Shown here: piece after piece, positions 54,191-63,629 of the stretch
How the letters are laid out: each line of letters starts with the position of its first letter
Position numbering within the stretch: position 1 is the stretch's first letter
NCBI RefSeq assembly: GCF_016862275.1
Contig: NZ_BOMQ01000052.1
Span: 1 to 64,000 of the forward strand
Length of the DNA: 64,000 bases
Origin: Actinoplanes nipponensis
Lineage (GTDB): Bacteria; Actinomycetota; Actinomycetes; Mycobacteriales; Micromonosporaceae
Reading direction: 5' to 3'
The notes under the pieces: generated by a model
Seen by the model: the letters and a program-made list of their open reading frames with translations, nothing else
Database searches by the model: none
What the model was told of the DNA's origin: nothing
Program-made: the position numbers and the translations under genes

Positions 54191-55219
54191 ATGCGCCAGA
54201 GAATCGTCGCCGCCCTGCTGGTCGCGGCCCTGTCCGGGTGCGCGGCGACGCCGGCCGCCGTCTCCAGCGACGCGCTGACCGGGCTGGGCGCGGAGGTGAT
54301 CCACGTCGGGGTCGCGTACGACACCGCCGGACGCGGGGACAAGAGCTTCAACGACGCGGCCGGGGCCGGGCTGGACCGGGCCCGCAAGGAGCTGCTGGTC
54401 GAGGCCACCGAGGTCACCGCCGCGGCGGAGAACGACGAGGGCCGCGCGGCCAGCCTGCGCCAGCTCGCCGCCGGCGGCAGCAACCCGGTGATCGCCGTCG
54501 GCTTCCTGTACGCCGCGGCGATCGGCACGGTGGCCCAGGAGTTCCCGGACACCCTGTTCGCGATCATCGACGACGCCTCGGTCACCGCGGACAACGTCGT
54601 GTCGCTGCTGTTCGCCGAGGAGCAGGGGTCGTTCCTGGTCGGCGCCGCGGCCGCGCTGGCCTCCCGGACGGGGCGGGTCGGCTTCGTGGGCGGGGTCGAC
54701 GTGCCGCTGATCCGCAAGTTCGAGGCCGGCTACACCGCGGGCGCCCGCAGCGTCGACGGCGACATCCGGGTCGACGTGCGCTACCTGAGCCGGCCGCCGG
54801 ACTTCAGCGGCTTCGGCGCGCCGGACAAGGGCCGGGCGGCGGCCGCCCGGCTGCTCGCCGACGGGGCCGACGTGGTCTACGCCGCGGCCGGCGGCTCCGG
54901 CGCCGGGGCGTTCGAGGCCGTCGCGGCGGTGCCCGGGGCGTGGGCCATCGGCGTCGACTCCGACCAGTACCTGAGCGCGCCCGAAGCGGTGCGGCCCCGG
55001 GTGCTCACCTCCATGCTCAAGCGGGTCGACAACGGCGTGTTCCAGGAGATCCAGGCGTACATCAAGGGCGACCGCAAGGGCGGGGTCAAACGGTACGACC
55101 TCAAGGTCGACGGCGTCGGCTACGCCACCAGCAACCCGGCGGTCCGCAAGTACCGGCCGCAGCTCGAACAGGCCCGCTACCGCATCCTCAGCGGCGCGGT
55201 CCGGGTGCCGTCGAGCTGA
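54191..55219 (+). CDS. BMP-family substrate-binding lipoprotein
   Basis: This protein of about 342 residues has a lipoprotein signal ([10 protein letters not shown]..., lipobox LSGC) and a Med/BMP-type fold: [36 protein letters not shown], and [20 protein letters not shown]. Family members bind nucleosides or purines. ATG 54191 is preferred over 54185 because GAGG then sits 6 bp upstream. There is no permease or ATPase gene beside it; instead it lies between two chemoreceptors, so it may act as a ligand-binding partner for taxis. Confidence 0.88.
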   Translation: MRQRIVAALLVAALSGCAATPAAVSSDALTGLGAEVIHVGVAYDTAGRGDKSFNDAAGAGLDRARKELLVEATEVTAAAENDEGRAASLRQLAAGGSNPVIAVGFLYAAAIGTVAQEFPDTLFAIIDDASVTADNVVSLLFAEEQGSFLVGAAAALASRTGRVGFVGGVDVPLIRKFEAGYTAGARSVDGDIRVDVRYLSRPPDFSGFGAPDKGRAAAARLLADGADVVYAAAGGSGAGAFEAVAAVPGAWAIGVDSDQYLSAPEAVRPRVLTSMLKRVDNGVFQEIQAYIKGDRKGGVKRYDLKVDGVGYATSNPAVRKYRPQLEQARYRILSGAVRVPSS

Positions 55220-55314
55220 CCGGACGCACGGCATTGGCGATAAAGGCTACGACTGCCGCCCCGGTGGCCGAAGCTGGGAGCGACGGGGTGAACGGCGGAC
55301 GAAGGAGAGACAGC

Positions 55315-56913
55315 GTGGCTGGACGCGGCGGTTTGGGCTCGGCGTTCGACAATCGTCCATTGCGGGTGAAGATCGGCGCGGCCGTGCTGGTCGCCACCGT
55401 GATGGGCGTGATCATCGCGACGGTCTCGCTGCAGACGCTGTACCGGATGAGCGACACGTCGATCTCCGCACAGCGGCACGACCTCACCGTGCTGAAGGCG
55501 TCGTCGTCGGTCGGGCAGAACCTGGAGGGCTTCGTCGCGTCGACCAGCTCGATGGTCGCGTACCCGGCGATCGCCGGTGAGATCGCCAAGGGCATGGCGG
55601 TCCAGCAGCAGACCGTCGACGAGGGGCTGCGGACGCTGGCCGCCAACCTCGACGACGCGACCGGCCGGGCCCTGATCACCCGCATGCAGGCCGACTGGGC
55701 GGCGTTCCAGAAGTTCTTCGCCGAGCCCGCGCCGTCCGGGGCCCCGGCCCCGCCCAGCGAGATGGCCGCCGCCCTGGCGAAGTTCGACGAGCTGCACAGC
55801 GCCCTGGTCGCCGACCAGACCGCGGTCGAGAAGTACGTCGCCGACGGCGTCGCCGCCCAGATCGCCGACGCCGAGGACCGCAAGAGCAGCGCGGTGCGCA
55901 CCGTGGTCATCCTGCTGGTGGTCGGCGTCGTGGTGAGCCTGTACCTGGGCATGCGGGTCGCCAACCGGGTGCGCCGCGCGGTCGCCGGGGTCTCGCACGC
56001 CGCCGAGGGCCTGGCCGAGGGCGACCTGACCCGCTCCTGCAACGTGACCGAGCGCGACGAGGTGGGCCGGATGGCCGCGCTGCTCGACCGCGGCATCGGC
56101 CGGCTGCGCCAGGACATCGTGCAGCTCGCCGGGAACGCGACCACCCTGCAGAACTCGGCCGAGCAGCTGACCGCGGTCTCCAGCGCGGTCGGCTCGGCCG
56201 CCACCGAGGCCTCCGTGCAGGCCGGTTCGGTCGCCGCGGCGGCCGACGTCGTCTCCAACAACCTGCAGATCGTCTCCAGCGGCTCGCAGGACGTCGGCGC
56301 GTCCATCCGCGAGATCAGCGCCTCGACCTCGGAGGCGACCGGCGTCGCGGCCAAGGCGGTCGAGGTCGCGGCGGCCACCAACGCCACCGTCGCGCGGCTC
56401 GGCGAGTCGTCCACCGAGATCGCCACCGTCGTCAAGGTGATCACCGCGATCGCCGAGCAGACCAACCTGCTGGCCCTCAACGCGACCATCGAGGCGGCCC
56501 GCGCGGGTGACGCCGGCAAGGGCTTCGCCGTGGTCGCCAGCGAGGTCAAGGACCTGGCCCAGGAGACCGCCAAGGCCACCGAGGACATCGTGCGCCGGGT
56601 GGAGACGATCCAGTCCGACACCTCCGGCGCGGTGGCCGCGATCGGCGAGATCAGCGCGATCATCGAACAGATCAACGGCATCCAGGTGACGATCGCGTCC
56701 GCGGTCGAGGAGCAGACCGCCACCACCGGCGAGATGAACCGGACCCTCTCGGAGGCCGCCGACGGGGCGGGCAACATCGCCGCGACCATCGCCGGGGTCT
56801 CCGACGCCACCCGGCGCACCACCGACACCGTCGACGAGACCAGCCGGGCCGCCGGCGAGCTGGCCGTGATGTCGCGCCAGCTGCAGGACCTGGTGTCGCG
56901 GTTCCGGTACTGA
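55315..56913 (+). CDS. methyl-accepting chemotaxis protein
   Basis: This 532-residue chemoreceptor has membrane segments at about 18-40 and 197-217, an extracellular helical sensor, HAMP, and the signalling tip [18 protein letters not shown]. It ends in the same LVSRFRY-type tail as the first receptor (QFRY), so the two are paralogues. The GTG at 55315 has GGAG about 8 bp upstream; the frame stays open through the end of the binding-protein gene but that part is a shadow. Confidence 0.9.
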   Translation: MAGRGGLGSAFDNRPLRVKIGAAVLVATVMGVIIATVSLQTLYRMSDTSISAQRHDLTVLKASSSVGQNLEGFVASTSSMVAYPAIAGEIAKGMAVQQQTVDEGLRTLAANLDDATGRALITRMQADWAAFQKFFAEPAPSGAPAPPSEMAAALAKFDELHSALVADQTAVEKYVADGVAAQIADAEDRKSSAVRTVVILLVVGVVVSLYLGMRVANRVRRAVAGVSHAAEGLAEGDLTRSCNVTERDEVGRMAALLDRGIGRLRQDIVQLAGNATTLQNSAEQLTAVSSAVGSAATEASVQAGSVAAAADVVSNNLQIVSSGSQDVGASIREISASTSEATGVAAKAVEVAAATNATVARLGESSTEIATVVKVITAIAEQTNLLALNATIEAARAGDAGKGFAVVASEVKDLAQETAKATEDIVRRVETIQSDTSGAVAAIGEISAIIEQINGIQVTIASAVEEQTATTGEMNRTLSEAADGAGNIAATIAGVSDATRRTTDTVDETSRAAGELAVMSRQLQDLVSRFRY

Positions 56914-56926
56914 CCCGGGAGCGCCG

Positions 56927-57217
56927 GTGAGCGACGAGAACACCTACGTCCGCGACCAGAACGCGCGGGTCGACCCGCTCCTCACGATGGGCACGCTGAC
57001 GGTGGGCGGCCTGCGCGAGCTGCTGGAGGACCTGCCGGACGACGCGGTGGTGGTCGTCGGTGGCGACGACGACTGCGTCCCGCTGGCCGACGTGCAGGAG
57101 TGCTGGTACTTCCCCGCCTCCCGGCAGTACGCGCCGCTCGGGCGCGACGCCGACGGCAACGTCCACGAGCCGGGGCCGCGCGACCTGTACGCCGTCCTGC
57201 TGCAGCCCGCGGAGTGA
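56927..57217 (+). CDS. small acidic protein, function unknown
   Basis: This 96-residue protein starts MSDENTYVRDQNARVDPLLT (GTG, GGGAG 4 bp upstream) and contains MGTLTVGGLRELLEDLPDDA followed by VVVVGGDDD. The pattern resembles short proteins described as controlling or reporting a percentage-like output (TVGELREAL...LPDD), but no function is established. It is 13 bp after the second chemoreceptor and probably cotranscribed. Confidence 0.7.
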   Translation: MSDENTYVRDQNARVDPLLTMGTLTVGGLRELLEDLPDDAVVVVGGDDDCVPLADVQECWYFPASRQYAPLGRDADGNVHEPGPRDLYAVLLQPAE

Positions 57218-57226
57218 GCGCCGGGC

Positions 57227-58150
57227 TCAGCCCAGCCAGGCGGCCACCGCCACCAGCGTCACCACCGCCACCGCCGTCGACAGCACGATGGTGTCGCGGG
57301 CGAACCCCGTGCTCCGGCCGAAGCGGCCGGCGAAGATGAAGACGTTCTGCGCGGTGGGCAGGGCCGCGGTGACCACCGCGGCCAGCAACGCCGGCCCGGC
57401 CAGGTGCAGCAGGTGCCGGCCGATCAGGTAGGCCAGCAGCGGATGGACCAGGGTCTTGAGCCCGACGGCCAGCCAGCGCTCGGACGCGCCGGGTCCCGGG
57501 CGCAGCGGCCGGCTACCGCACAACGACATGCCCAGCGCCAGCAGCGTCATCGGGACGGCGGCCCCGCCCAGCAGCACGAACGGTTGCAGCAGCGGTTGCG
57601 GTATCCGCCAGTGGGCCAGCGCCACGGTGATGCCGGCCGCCGAGGCGATCATCAGCGGGTTGCGGGCCGGCATCGCCGCCAGCCGGCGCAGCGACGGCCG
57701 TTCCTCGCCGGTGGCCACCTCGAGCACGGCGAGCGCCGTCGGGGCGGCCAGCAGCACCTGGAACATCAGCACCGGGGCGATGTAGGCGACGTCGCCCAGG
57801 ACGTAGGCGGCGATCGGGATGCCCAGGTTGCCGGCGTTGACGTAGCCGGCGGCGAGGGCGCCCACGGTCAGGTCGGCGACCGGACGCCGCCACAGCAGCC
57901 GGGCCAGCGTGATCGAGAGGGCGGCCACCAGCAGTGTGCTGAGCACGAACGCGGCCAGCGCCCCGGTGAGGATCCGGCCCAGCGTGGACGTGGCGAGCGT
58001 GACGAACAGCAGCGCCGGCGCGGTCACGAAGAACGCGAGCCGGGTCAGCGTGTCCAGCCCGGCCGGGCCGAGCAGCCCGGACCGGCCGACCAGGTAGCCG
58101 GCCAGGACCAGCGCCCACACGACGGCGAACCCGGTGACGACCTCACGCAC
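57227..58150 (-). CDS. AEC-family transporter (auxin efflux carrier type)
   Basis: This 307-residue membrane protein has about ten segments and the family patterns AGYVNAGNLGIPIAAYVLGD and LKTLVHPLLAYLIG. AEC proteins export small organic acids. GTG start at 58150. It converges on the small acidic protein gene with only 9 bp between, and it stands alone as a unit. Confidence 0.88.
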   Translation of the reverse strand: MREVVTGFAVVWALVLAGYLVGRSGLLGPAGLDTLTRLAFFVTAPALLFVTLATSTLGRILTGALAAFVLSTLLVAALSITLARLLWRRPVADLTVGALAAGYVNAGNLGIPIAAYVLGDVAYIAPVLMFQVLLAAPTALAVLEVATGEERPSLRRLAAMPARNPLMIASAAGITVALAHWRIPQPLLQPFVLLGGAAVPMTLLALGMSLCGSRPLRPGPGASERWLAVGLKTLVHPLLAYLIGRHLLHLAGPALLAAVVTAALPTAQNVFIFAGRFGRSTGFARDTIVLSTAVAVVTLVAVAAWLG

Positions 58151-58306
58151 CCGGGCCGCCCGGGGGCCGGGGCTCGATCAGATTCTCCACGACCGCAGCA
58201 GTGTGCCACGGTCCCGGTGGGCACGGCCGGGCCGCCGGGGCCGGGCGGGAGCCGGGCCGCCCGGCCGGTGTCGCCGTGGCTCACCGCGCGCGCCCGGGCT
58301 CCTCCG

Positions 58307-58747
58307 TCAGCGCCGGCGCAGCCGCGGGGCCTTGATCGTGATCGGGGGCCGGAACCGGCGCGCCGCGACCGGCCGCCGCGACCCCGCCCGGGCCTGCACG
58401 ATCGCGCGGGCCAGCAGCAGCCCGGCCACCGCCACCACCTGGCCACCCATGATGATCTTGTTGACGTCCACGGCCGGCATCCACTTGACCCGGCCGTCCC
58501 GCAGCACGTACACCCCGAGCGCCTTGGCGGTCATGCCGAAGCCGCCGCCGGTGCCCCCGGTGGGCTGGCCCTGCTCGGCCGGGCCGGTGCCGCCCCCGCC
58601 GCCCCCGCCGCCGCCGACCCGGGCGACCGGCAGCACGATCGTGCCGGCCTGGCTGACCGGCGGTCCGAACGCCTTGCCGGCGTCGGCGTTGCCGACGAGC
58701 TCCCGCAGACCGGCGAAGACGTCGGTGTCGTGCGAAGTCTGGGTCAT
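58307..58747 (-). CDS. GerW-family sporulation protein (YtfJ-like)
   Basis: This 146-residue protein has the GerW features: FAGLRELVGNADAGKAFGPPV, a glycine-rich linker with nine consecutive glycines, GGGFGMTAKALGVYVLRDG, and WMPAVDVNKIIMGGQ. In Bacillus GerW is a spore germination protein; in actinomycetes the role is less clear, though a sporulating host fits. The basic C-terminus (PRLRRR) may bind membranes or nucleic acid. Confidence 0.85.
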   Translation of the reverse strand: MTQTSHDTDVFAGLRELVGNADAGKAFGPPVSQAGTIVLPVARVGGGGGGGGGTGPAEQGQPTGGTGGGFGMTAKALGVYVLRDGRVKWMPAVDVNKIIMGGQVVAVAGLLLARAIVQARAGSRRPVAARRFRPPITIKAPRLRRR

Positions 58748-58891
58748 GGCAGGCCCCTCTCTGACGCCGCGGGGCCGGCGGTCCCGCTCCTGGCAGCCGT
58801 CCACCGGCAACGTTCGCGCCGGACCGCCGTCCGGTCAAGGGCCACGCGACCCGGAAACCGTGCGGGCCGCGCGGCGGCGGGCCCGCCGGGC

Positions 58892-58905
58892 AGGTCGAAA
58901 GTCCC
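58892..58905. promoter_or_regulatory. DosR-box-like site upstream of the universal stress gene
   Basis: AGGTC-GAAA-GTCCC resembles the DosR/DevR consensus (two GGGAC half-sites around four bases). It lies 77 bp before the universal stress protein ATG. A second site with the same layout occurs before the nitroreductase gene, and both precede genes of types found in the DosR regulon. Confidence 0.5.
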
Positions 58906-58981
58906 TGGCCATTGGTGACCAGCCGCTCTGCCGGGCCGCGCCGGCCGCCCGCATGATCGAGCGATGGAGAGGAGACCCGCC

Positions 58982-59854
58982 ATGACGACTTCGGCCATCG
59001 CCGTCGGCACCGACGGCACCCCGACGAGCGAGGCCGCCGTGCGGTGGGCCGCCGCCGAGGCTGCCTGCCGAGGCCTGCCGCTGCGCATCGTGTACGCCTA
59101 CGGCGACGCCCGCGACACCGCCGAGCACCTGCTGGCCGGCGCCGTGCTGGACGCCGCCGTGCGTCAGGCCCAGGCCGCCGCGGCCGATGTGGCCGTCAGC
59201 GCCGAGGCGGTGTGCGGCGAGCCGACCCCGGTGCTCCTCGACCTCGACGACGTGGACCTCATCGTGCTCGGGCACCGCGGGCGCGGCGGCTTCCTCAGCC
59301 TGCTCCTGGGTTCGGTCGGCCGGCAGGTCGCCACCCACGCGCGGGTGCCCGTCGTCGTCGTACGGGGCCGGGCCGACACGGCCCGCGGCCCGGTCGTGGC
59401 CGGGCTCGACGGGTCGGAGACCGACGACGGCGTCCTCGACGGCGCGTTCGCCGCCGCCGCCCGGTACGGCTGCCCGCTGGTCGTGCTGCGCACCCACACC
59501 CCGCCCACCCCGCTGTGGGTGGGTGACATCCCGACGGCCGACGACGGCGTCCCGGCGCTCGACACCGTGGCGCGGAACCGGCTGCAGCAGCAGCTGGCCC
59601 CCTGGCGGGTCGCCTATCCCGAGGTGGACGCCGAGGCCGTGGTGTCGCCGGACGACGTGAGCGCCGTGCTGGTCGCGGTGTCGCACAACGCCCGGCTGGT
59701 GGTGGTCGGGCACCCGGGGCACGGCCCGGTGGTCGACGCCCTGGTCGGCTCGACCGGCCTGCACCTGCTGCACCACGCGGGCTGCCCGGTACTGGTCGCA
59801 CCCCGGCCCGCGGTGGCCTCGCTAGCATCTGCTCATGGTCACGCCGAAGGGTAA
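58982..59854 (+). CDS. tandem-domain universal stress protein
   Basis: This 290-residue protein has two UspA domains. The first keeps the ATP-binding motif GHRGRGGFLSLLLGS; the second has GHPGHGPVVDALVGS. ATG follows GGAGAGGAG. Such proteins are induced in hypoxia or dormancy in actinobacteria. It overlaps the GAF kinase gene by 20 bp, and a DosR-like box lies upstream. Confidence 0.92.
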   Translation: MTTSAIAVGTDGTPTSEAAVRWAAAEAACRGLPLRIVYAYGDARDTAEHLLAGAVLDAAVRQAQAAAADVAVSAEAVCGEPTPVLLDLDDVDLIVLGHRGRGGFLSLLLGSVGRQVATHARVPVVVVRGRADTARGPVVAGLDGSETDDGVLDGAFAAAARYGCPLVVLRTHTPPTPLWVGDIPTADDGVPALDTVARNRLQQQLAPWRVAYPEVDAEAVVSPDDVSAVLVAVSHNARLVVVGHPGHGPVVDALVGSTGLHLLHHAGCPVLVAPRPAVASLASAHGHAEG

Positions 59855-61502
59855 CGAGCAACCGTCGCTGGGACTGACCCCGCTGTCCCGGGTCCGGCTC
59901 GACGAGCTGCTGCAGGAGATGCTGGTCCGGGTCGGGGAGGTCGTCACCAGCCGGGAGCGGCTGCGCGCCCTGCTGGACGCGGTCGTCGGCATCGGCACCG
60001 ACCTCGACCTGCGCAGCACGCTGCAGCGCATCGTCGAGTCCGCGTGCGCGCTGGCCGGCGCCCGCTACGGCGCGCTCGGCGTCATCGGGGCCGACATGCA
60101 GCTCTCCGACTTCATCACGCACGGCATCGACCCCGCCGCGCACGCCCGGATCGGCGATCTCCCGCACGGCCGCGGCGTCCTCGGCCTGCTCATCACCGAC
60201 CCGCACCCGGTACGCATGCCGGACATCACCAAGCACCCCCGCTCGTACGGCTTCCCGCCGAACCACCCGCCGATGCACAGCTTCCTCGGCGTCCCGGTCC
60301 GCACCCGGGACCAGATCTTCGGCAACCTGTACCTGGCCGAGAAGCAGGGCGCCGACGAGTTCACCGAGGACGACGAGGAGATCATGGTCGCCCTCGCCGC
60401 CGCCGCGGGCGTGGCCATCGACAACGCCCGGCTGTTCGCCCTGGCCCAGCGGCGCGAGCGCTGGCTGTCGGCGGCCGCCGAGATCACCGGGGTGCTGCTC
60501 GGCACGGTCCGGCGTACCGAGGCGCTGCGGCTGATCGCCCGCCGGGCCCGCGAGATCGCCGGCGCCGAGCTCGTGCTCGTCCTGCTGGCCGGGGACGACG
60601 GGAGCCGGTACACGATCGAGGTCGCCGACGGCGGGGACGAGATGGTGGGCAAGGTGCTGGCCGTGGACGTGGAGGCGTTGCGCGCGGAGGGCGCCGAGCT
60701 GGGTGACGTCGCGGACTGGCCGGCTCCCGTACCGTCCGGCCCGGTGCTGGCGGCGCCGCTGGCCGGCGCCGACCTGCCCCAGGGCGTGCTGATCGTGGCC
60801 GGGGTCACCGGCAGCGGCGAGGACGACGCCGCGCTGCTGGCCAGCTTCGCCGGCCAGGCCGCGCTGGCCCTCGAGCGGGCCCGGGCCCAGGAGGAGCGCG
60901 AGCAGCTCGTGGTCCTCGAGGACCGCGAGCGCATCGCCCGCGACCTGCACGACGTCGTCATCCAGCGGCTGTTCGCCACCGGCATGCAGTTGCAGGGGGT
61001 GGCGCCGCAGGCGCTGCGCCCGGAGGCCGCCAAGCGGATCAACGCGGCCGTCGACGACCTGGACGCCACCATCCGCGACATCCGCCGGTCGATCTTCGAG
61101 CTGCGGGCGCCGGTGGGCGCCTCGCTGCGGACCGAGCTGCGCGACGCGGTCGAGGCGGCGACCACCGCCCTGGGCTTCCGGCCGGTCCTGGACGTATCGG
61201 GCCCGGTGGACAGCGCCGTGCCCGACGACGTGGTGCCGGAGGTGCTCGCCGTGCTGCGTGAGGCGCTGTCGAACGTGGCCCGGCACGCCCGGGCCAGCAC
61301 GGCACGGGTGTCGGTGCGGGCGGCCGGCGGCGAGGTGGTGGTCCAGATCGAGGACGACGGCGTGGGCACCGACCCCGCGACCGCCCGCGGCGGCCTGGTC
61401 AACATGGAGGAACGCGCCGCCGACCTGGGCGGCAGCTGCGCGGTGAGCCCGGCCGAGGGTGGCGGCACGGTGATCACCTGGCGGGTGCCGATCGGCGCCT
61501 GA
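59835..61502 (+). CDS. DevS/DosS-like GAF sensor histidine kinase
   Basis: This 555-residue kinase has two GAF domains (about 55-205 and 220-355), a HisKA_3 dimerisation motif with the phosphorylated histidine in RIARDLHDVVIQRLF, and a HATPase_c domain (LREALSNVARHA, EDDGVG). In mycobacterial DevS the first GAF binds haem through a histidine in a region like the NHPPM motif here (His144), so redox, O2 or NO sensing is likely. No response regulator gene is adjacent in the window. It overlaps the stress protein gene by 20 bp. Confidence 0.9.
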   Translation: MVTPKGNEQPSLGLTPLSRVRLDELLQEMLVRVGEVVTSRERLRALLDAVVGIGTDLDLRSTLQRIVESACALAGARYGALGVIGADMQLSDFITHGIDPAAHARIGDLPHGRGVLGLLITDPHPVRMPDITKHPRSYGFPPNHPPMHSFLGVPVRTRDQIFGNLYLAEKQGADEFTEDDEEIMVALAAAAGVAIDNARLFALAQRRERWLSAAAEITGVLLGTVRRTEALRLIARRAREIAGAELVLVLLAGDDGSRYTIEVADGGDEMVGKVLAVDVEALRAEGAELGDVADWPAPVPSGPVLAAPLAGADLPQGVLIVAGVTGSGEDDAALLASFAGQAALALERARAQEEREQLVVLEDRERIARDLHDVVIQRLFATGMQLQGVAPQALRPEAAKRINAAVDDLDATIRDIRRSIFELRAPVGASLRTELRDAVEAATTALGFRPVLDVSGPVDSAVPDDVVPEVLAVLREALSNVARHARASTARVSVRAAGGEVVVQIEDDGVGTDPATARGGLVNMEERAADLGGSCAVSPAEGGGTVITWRVPIGA

Positions 61503-61548
61503 CCGCACCGGGCCGCCAGTGGTCCCGTCCGGGTGGGCGGGGCGACTC

Positions 61549-61562
61549 GGGTCTTTCGGCCC
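61549..61562. promoter_or_regulatory. DosR-box-like site upstream of the nitroreductase pair
   Basis: GGGTC-TTTC-GGCCC matches the two-half-site layout of DosR boxes and of the site at 58892. It lies 59 bp before the nitroreductase ATG. The assignment is by pattern only. Confidence 0.5.
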
Positions 61563-61620
61563 TGCTCACCGCCGTGCCGGGGCACGATCGTAGAGGGAGA
61601 CCGACCAGGAGGATCCCACG

Positions 61621-62613
61621 ATGACCGCGCACCTGTCCGAGGCCACCCGGCAGCTCGAATCGGCCGCCGAGGCCGCCTTGCACGCCCCCTCGGTCTTCAA
61701 CACCCAGCCGTGGCGCTGGCGGATCACCGGCGACACCCTGGAGCTGTACGCGGACCCCGACCGCCAGCTCGCCGCGACCGACCCGGAGGGCCGGCTGCTG
61801 CTGCTCAGCTGCGGCACCGCGCTGCACCACGCCCGTACCGCCCTGGCCGCGGCCGGCTGGTCGAGCACCGTGGAGCGGCTGCCCGAGCCGGCCCGTCCGG
61901 AGCTGCTGGCCCGCGTCCACCTCGGGCCGGCCGTCCCGGCCGACCCCGAGGCGCAGCGGATGGCCGCCGCGATCAGCCGCCGGCGCACCGACCGGCGGGC
62001 CTTCGGTGACCAGCCGGTCACCGACGAGACGCTGACCCGGCTGCGCCGCTTCGTCGAGTTCGAGGGTGCCTACCTGCACGTCGTGCCCGGCGACCAGGTG
62101 CCGGCGCTGGCCATCTCGACCGAGCGCGCGGCCGGCGCGCAGCAGGACGACCCGGCGTACCGGGAGGAGCTGGCCCGCTGGACGAGCCGCCCGCAGGGCA
62201 GCGGTGACGGCGTGCCGCCCACGACGGCGGTGGAGCCCGCGCTGCGCCGGGTGCCGATCCGGGACTTCGCCCCCGAGGGCAACGCCGGCCTGACCGCCGG
62301 GGCGGGCGTCGACAAGGGCGCCGCCTACGTCATCGTCTTCGGGCTGACCGACCAGCGCGTCGATCTGCTGCGCGGCGGCGAGGCGCTGTCCGCGCTGCTG
62401 CTGCTGGCCACCGCCGAGGGCCTGGCCACCGCGCCGCTGAGCGAGGCCGTCGAGGTGGCCTGGTCGCGGTACGCGCTCACCGGCCTGCTCGCGGGCATCG
62501 GCGAGCCGTACATCGCTGTCCGGCTCGGCTACCCGCTCGACCGCGAGCCGTTGCCGCCCCAGGCCCGGCGTGCCGCGGCCGAAACGATCGAGATCGAACG
62601 GGACCCGTCATGA
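61621..62613 (+). CDS. Acg-family FMN-binding nitroreductase-like protein
   Basis: This 330-residue protein has the Acg pattern: HAPSVFNTQPWRWRI near residue 22, RRRTDRRAFGDQPV, and a C-terminal TALTG-like FMN region (ALSALLLLATAEGLATAPLS). Mycobacterial Acg is DosR-induced and thought to sequester or use flavin. GGAGG precedes the ATG. It overlaps a second family member by 4 bp. Confidence 0.9.
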   Translation: MTAHLSEATRQLESAAEAALHAPSVFNTQPWRWRITGDTLELYADPDRQLAATDPEGRLLLLSCGTALHHARTALAAAGWSSTVERLPEPARPELLARVHLGPAVPADPEAQRMAAAISRRRTDRRAFGDQPVTDETLTRLRRFVEFEGAYLHVVPGDQVPALAISTERAAGAQQDDPAYREELARWTSRPQGSGDGVPPTTAVEPALRRVPIRDFAPEGNAGLTAGAGVDKGAAYVIVFGLTDQRVDLLRGGEALSALLLLATAEGLATAPLSEAVEVAWSRYALTGLLAGIGEPYIAVRLGYPLDREPLPPQARRAAAETIEIERDPS

Positions 62614-63566
62614 CGACCTACGACGAAGCCGACCTGCGCCACGCCGCCGCCGCCGCGGTCCGGGCGCCCTCCCTGCACAACAGCCAGCCGTGGCGGTTCC
62701 GGCTGCGGGCCGGCGCGATCGAGGTCCTGGCCGACCCCGCCCGCCAGCTGGCGGTGGCCGACAGCACCGGCTGGGCGGTCCGGATCGCCGGCGGCGCCGC
62801 CATCCTGAACGCCCGGCTGGCGCTGGCCGCCGCGGGCACCCCGGCCGAGCTCGTGCTGCGTCCCGACCGCGCCGAGCCGCACCTGCTCGCCCGGCTGACC
62901 CCCGGCCCCGCGCGGCCGCCGACCTACACCGAGGTGGACCTCGCCGCGGCCATCCCCCGCCGGCACAGCAACCGCCAGCCGTTCTGGCCGGACCCGGTCC
63001 CGCCGGAGGCGCGGCAGCGCCTGATCGAGGCGGCCCGGGCCGAGTCCGGCTGGCTCGACCTGCTCGTCGGGATGACGGCGCTGAGCGGCTTCGCGGAGAT
63101 CGCCCAGAGCGCCGACCGGGTGCTGCGCCGCGACGCCGGCTACCAGGCCGAGATGTCGACGTGGACCCACGCCGACAGCGCGCCCGACGGGATCGCGGTG
63201 CTGGCCGGCGCCCCCCGCGCCGAACCGCAGGACCTGCTCCCCCAGCGTGCCTTCGCCGACCGGCGGCGGGCGCCGGGCCGCGACTTCGAGCCCGAGCCGC
63301 TGGTGGCGGTCCTCGGCACCGCCGGTGACCGGCCCCAGGACCAGCTCATCGCCGGCCAGGCCCTGCAGCGGGTGCTGCTCACCGTCACCGACGCGGGGCT
63401 GGCCTGCTCGATGATCTCGCAGCCGATCGAGGTGCCGGCGGCCCGCGATCAGCTGCGCCGCTCGCTCGGGCGGTCCGGCATGCCGCAGATGGCCCTGCGG
63501 ATCGGCTACGGGCAGCCCGGGCATCCCACCCAGCGGCGGGCCGTCGAGGACGTGCTGAGCGACTGA
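62610..63566 (+). CDS. Acg-family FMN-binding nitroreductase-like protein
   Basis: This 318-residue paralogue has RAPSLHNSQPWRFRL and PRRHSNRQPFWPDPVPPEAR, with the typical C-terminal region (ALQRVLLTVTDAGLACSMIS). It overlaps the first copy by 4 bp. Two tandem copies suggest heterodimers or different flavin states. A strong hairpin follows 31 bp after the stop. Confidence 0.9.
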   Translation: MTTYDEADLRHAAAAAVRAPSLHNSQPWRFRLRAGAIEVLADPARQLAVADSTGWAVRIAGGAAILNARLALAAAGTPAELVLRPDRAEPHLLARLTPGPARPPTYTEVDLAAAIPRRHSNRQPFWPDPVPPEARQRLIEAARAESGWLDLLVGMTALSGFAEIAQSADRVLRRDAGYQAEMSTWTHADSAPDGIAVLAGAPRAEPQDLLPQRAFADRRRAPGRDFEPEPLVAVLGTAGDRPQDQLIAGQALQRVLLTVTDAGLACSMISQPIEVPAARDQLRRSLGRSGMPQMALRIGYGQPGHPTQRRAVEDVLSD

Positions 63567-63597
63567 GCCGGTCCGGCGCGGTCGGTTCGACAGCGAC

Positions 63598-63629
63598 GGG
63601 GCCGGGCGGGCCGAGGCCCGCCCGGCCCC
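63598..63629 (+). terminator. terminator after the nitroreductase pair
   Basis: A perfect 15-bp inverted repeat (63598-63612 and 63615-63629) with 2 nt between arms lies 31 bp past the last stop codon. The central pairs would open to form the loop. It closes the stress/kinase/nitroreductase unit. Confidence 0.82.
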
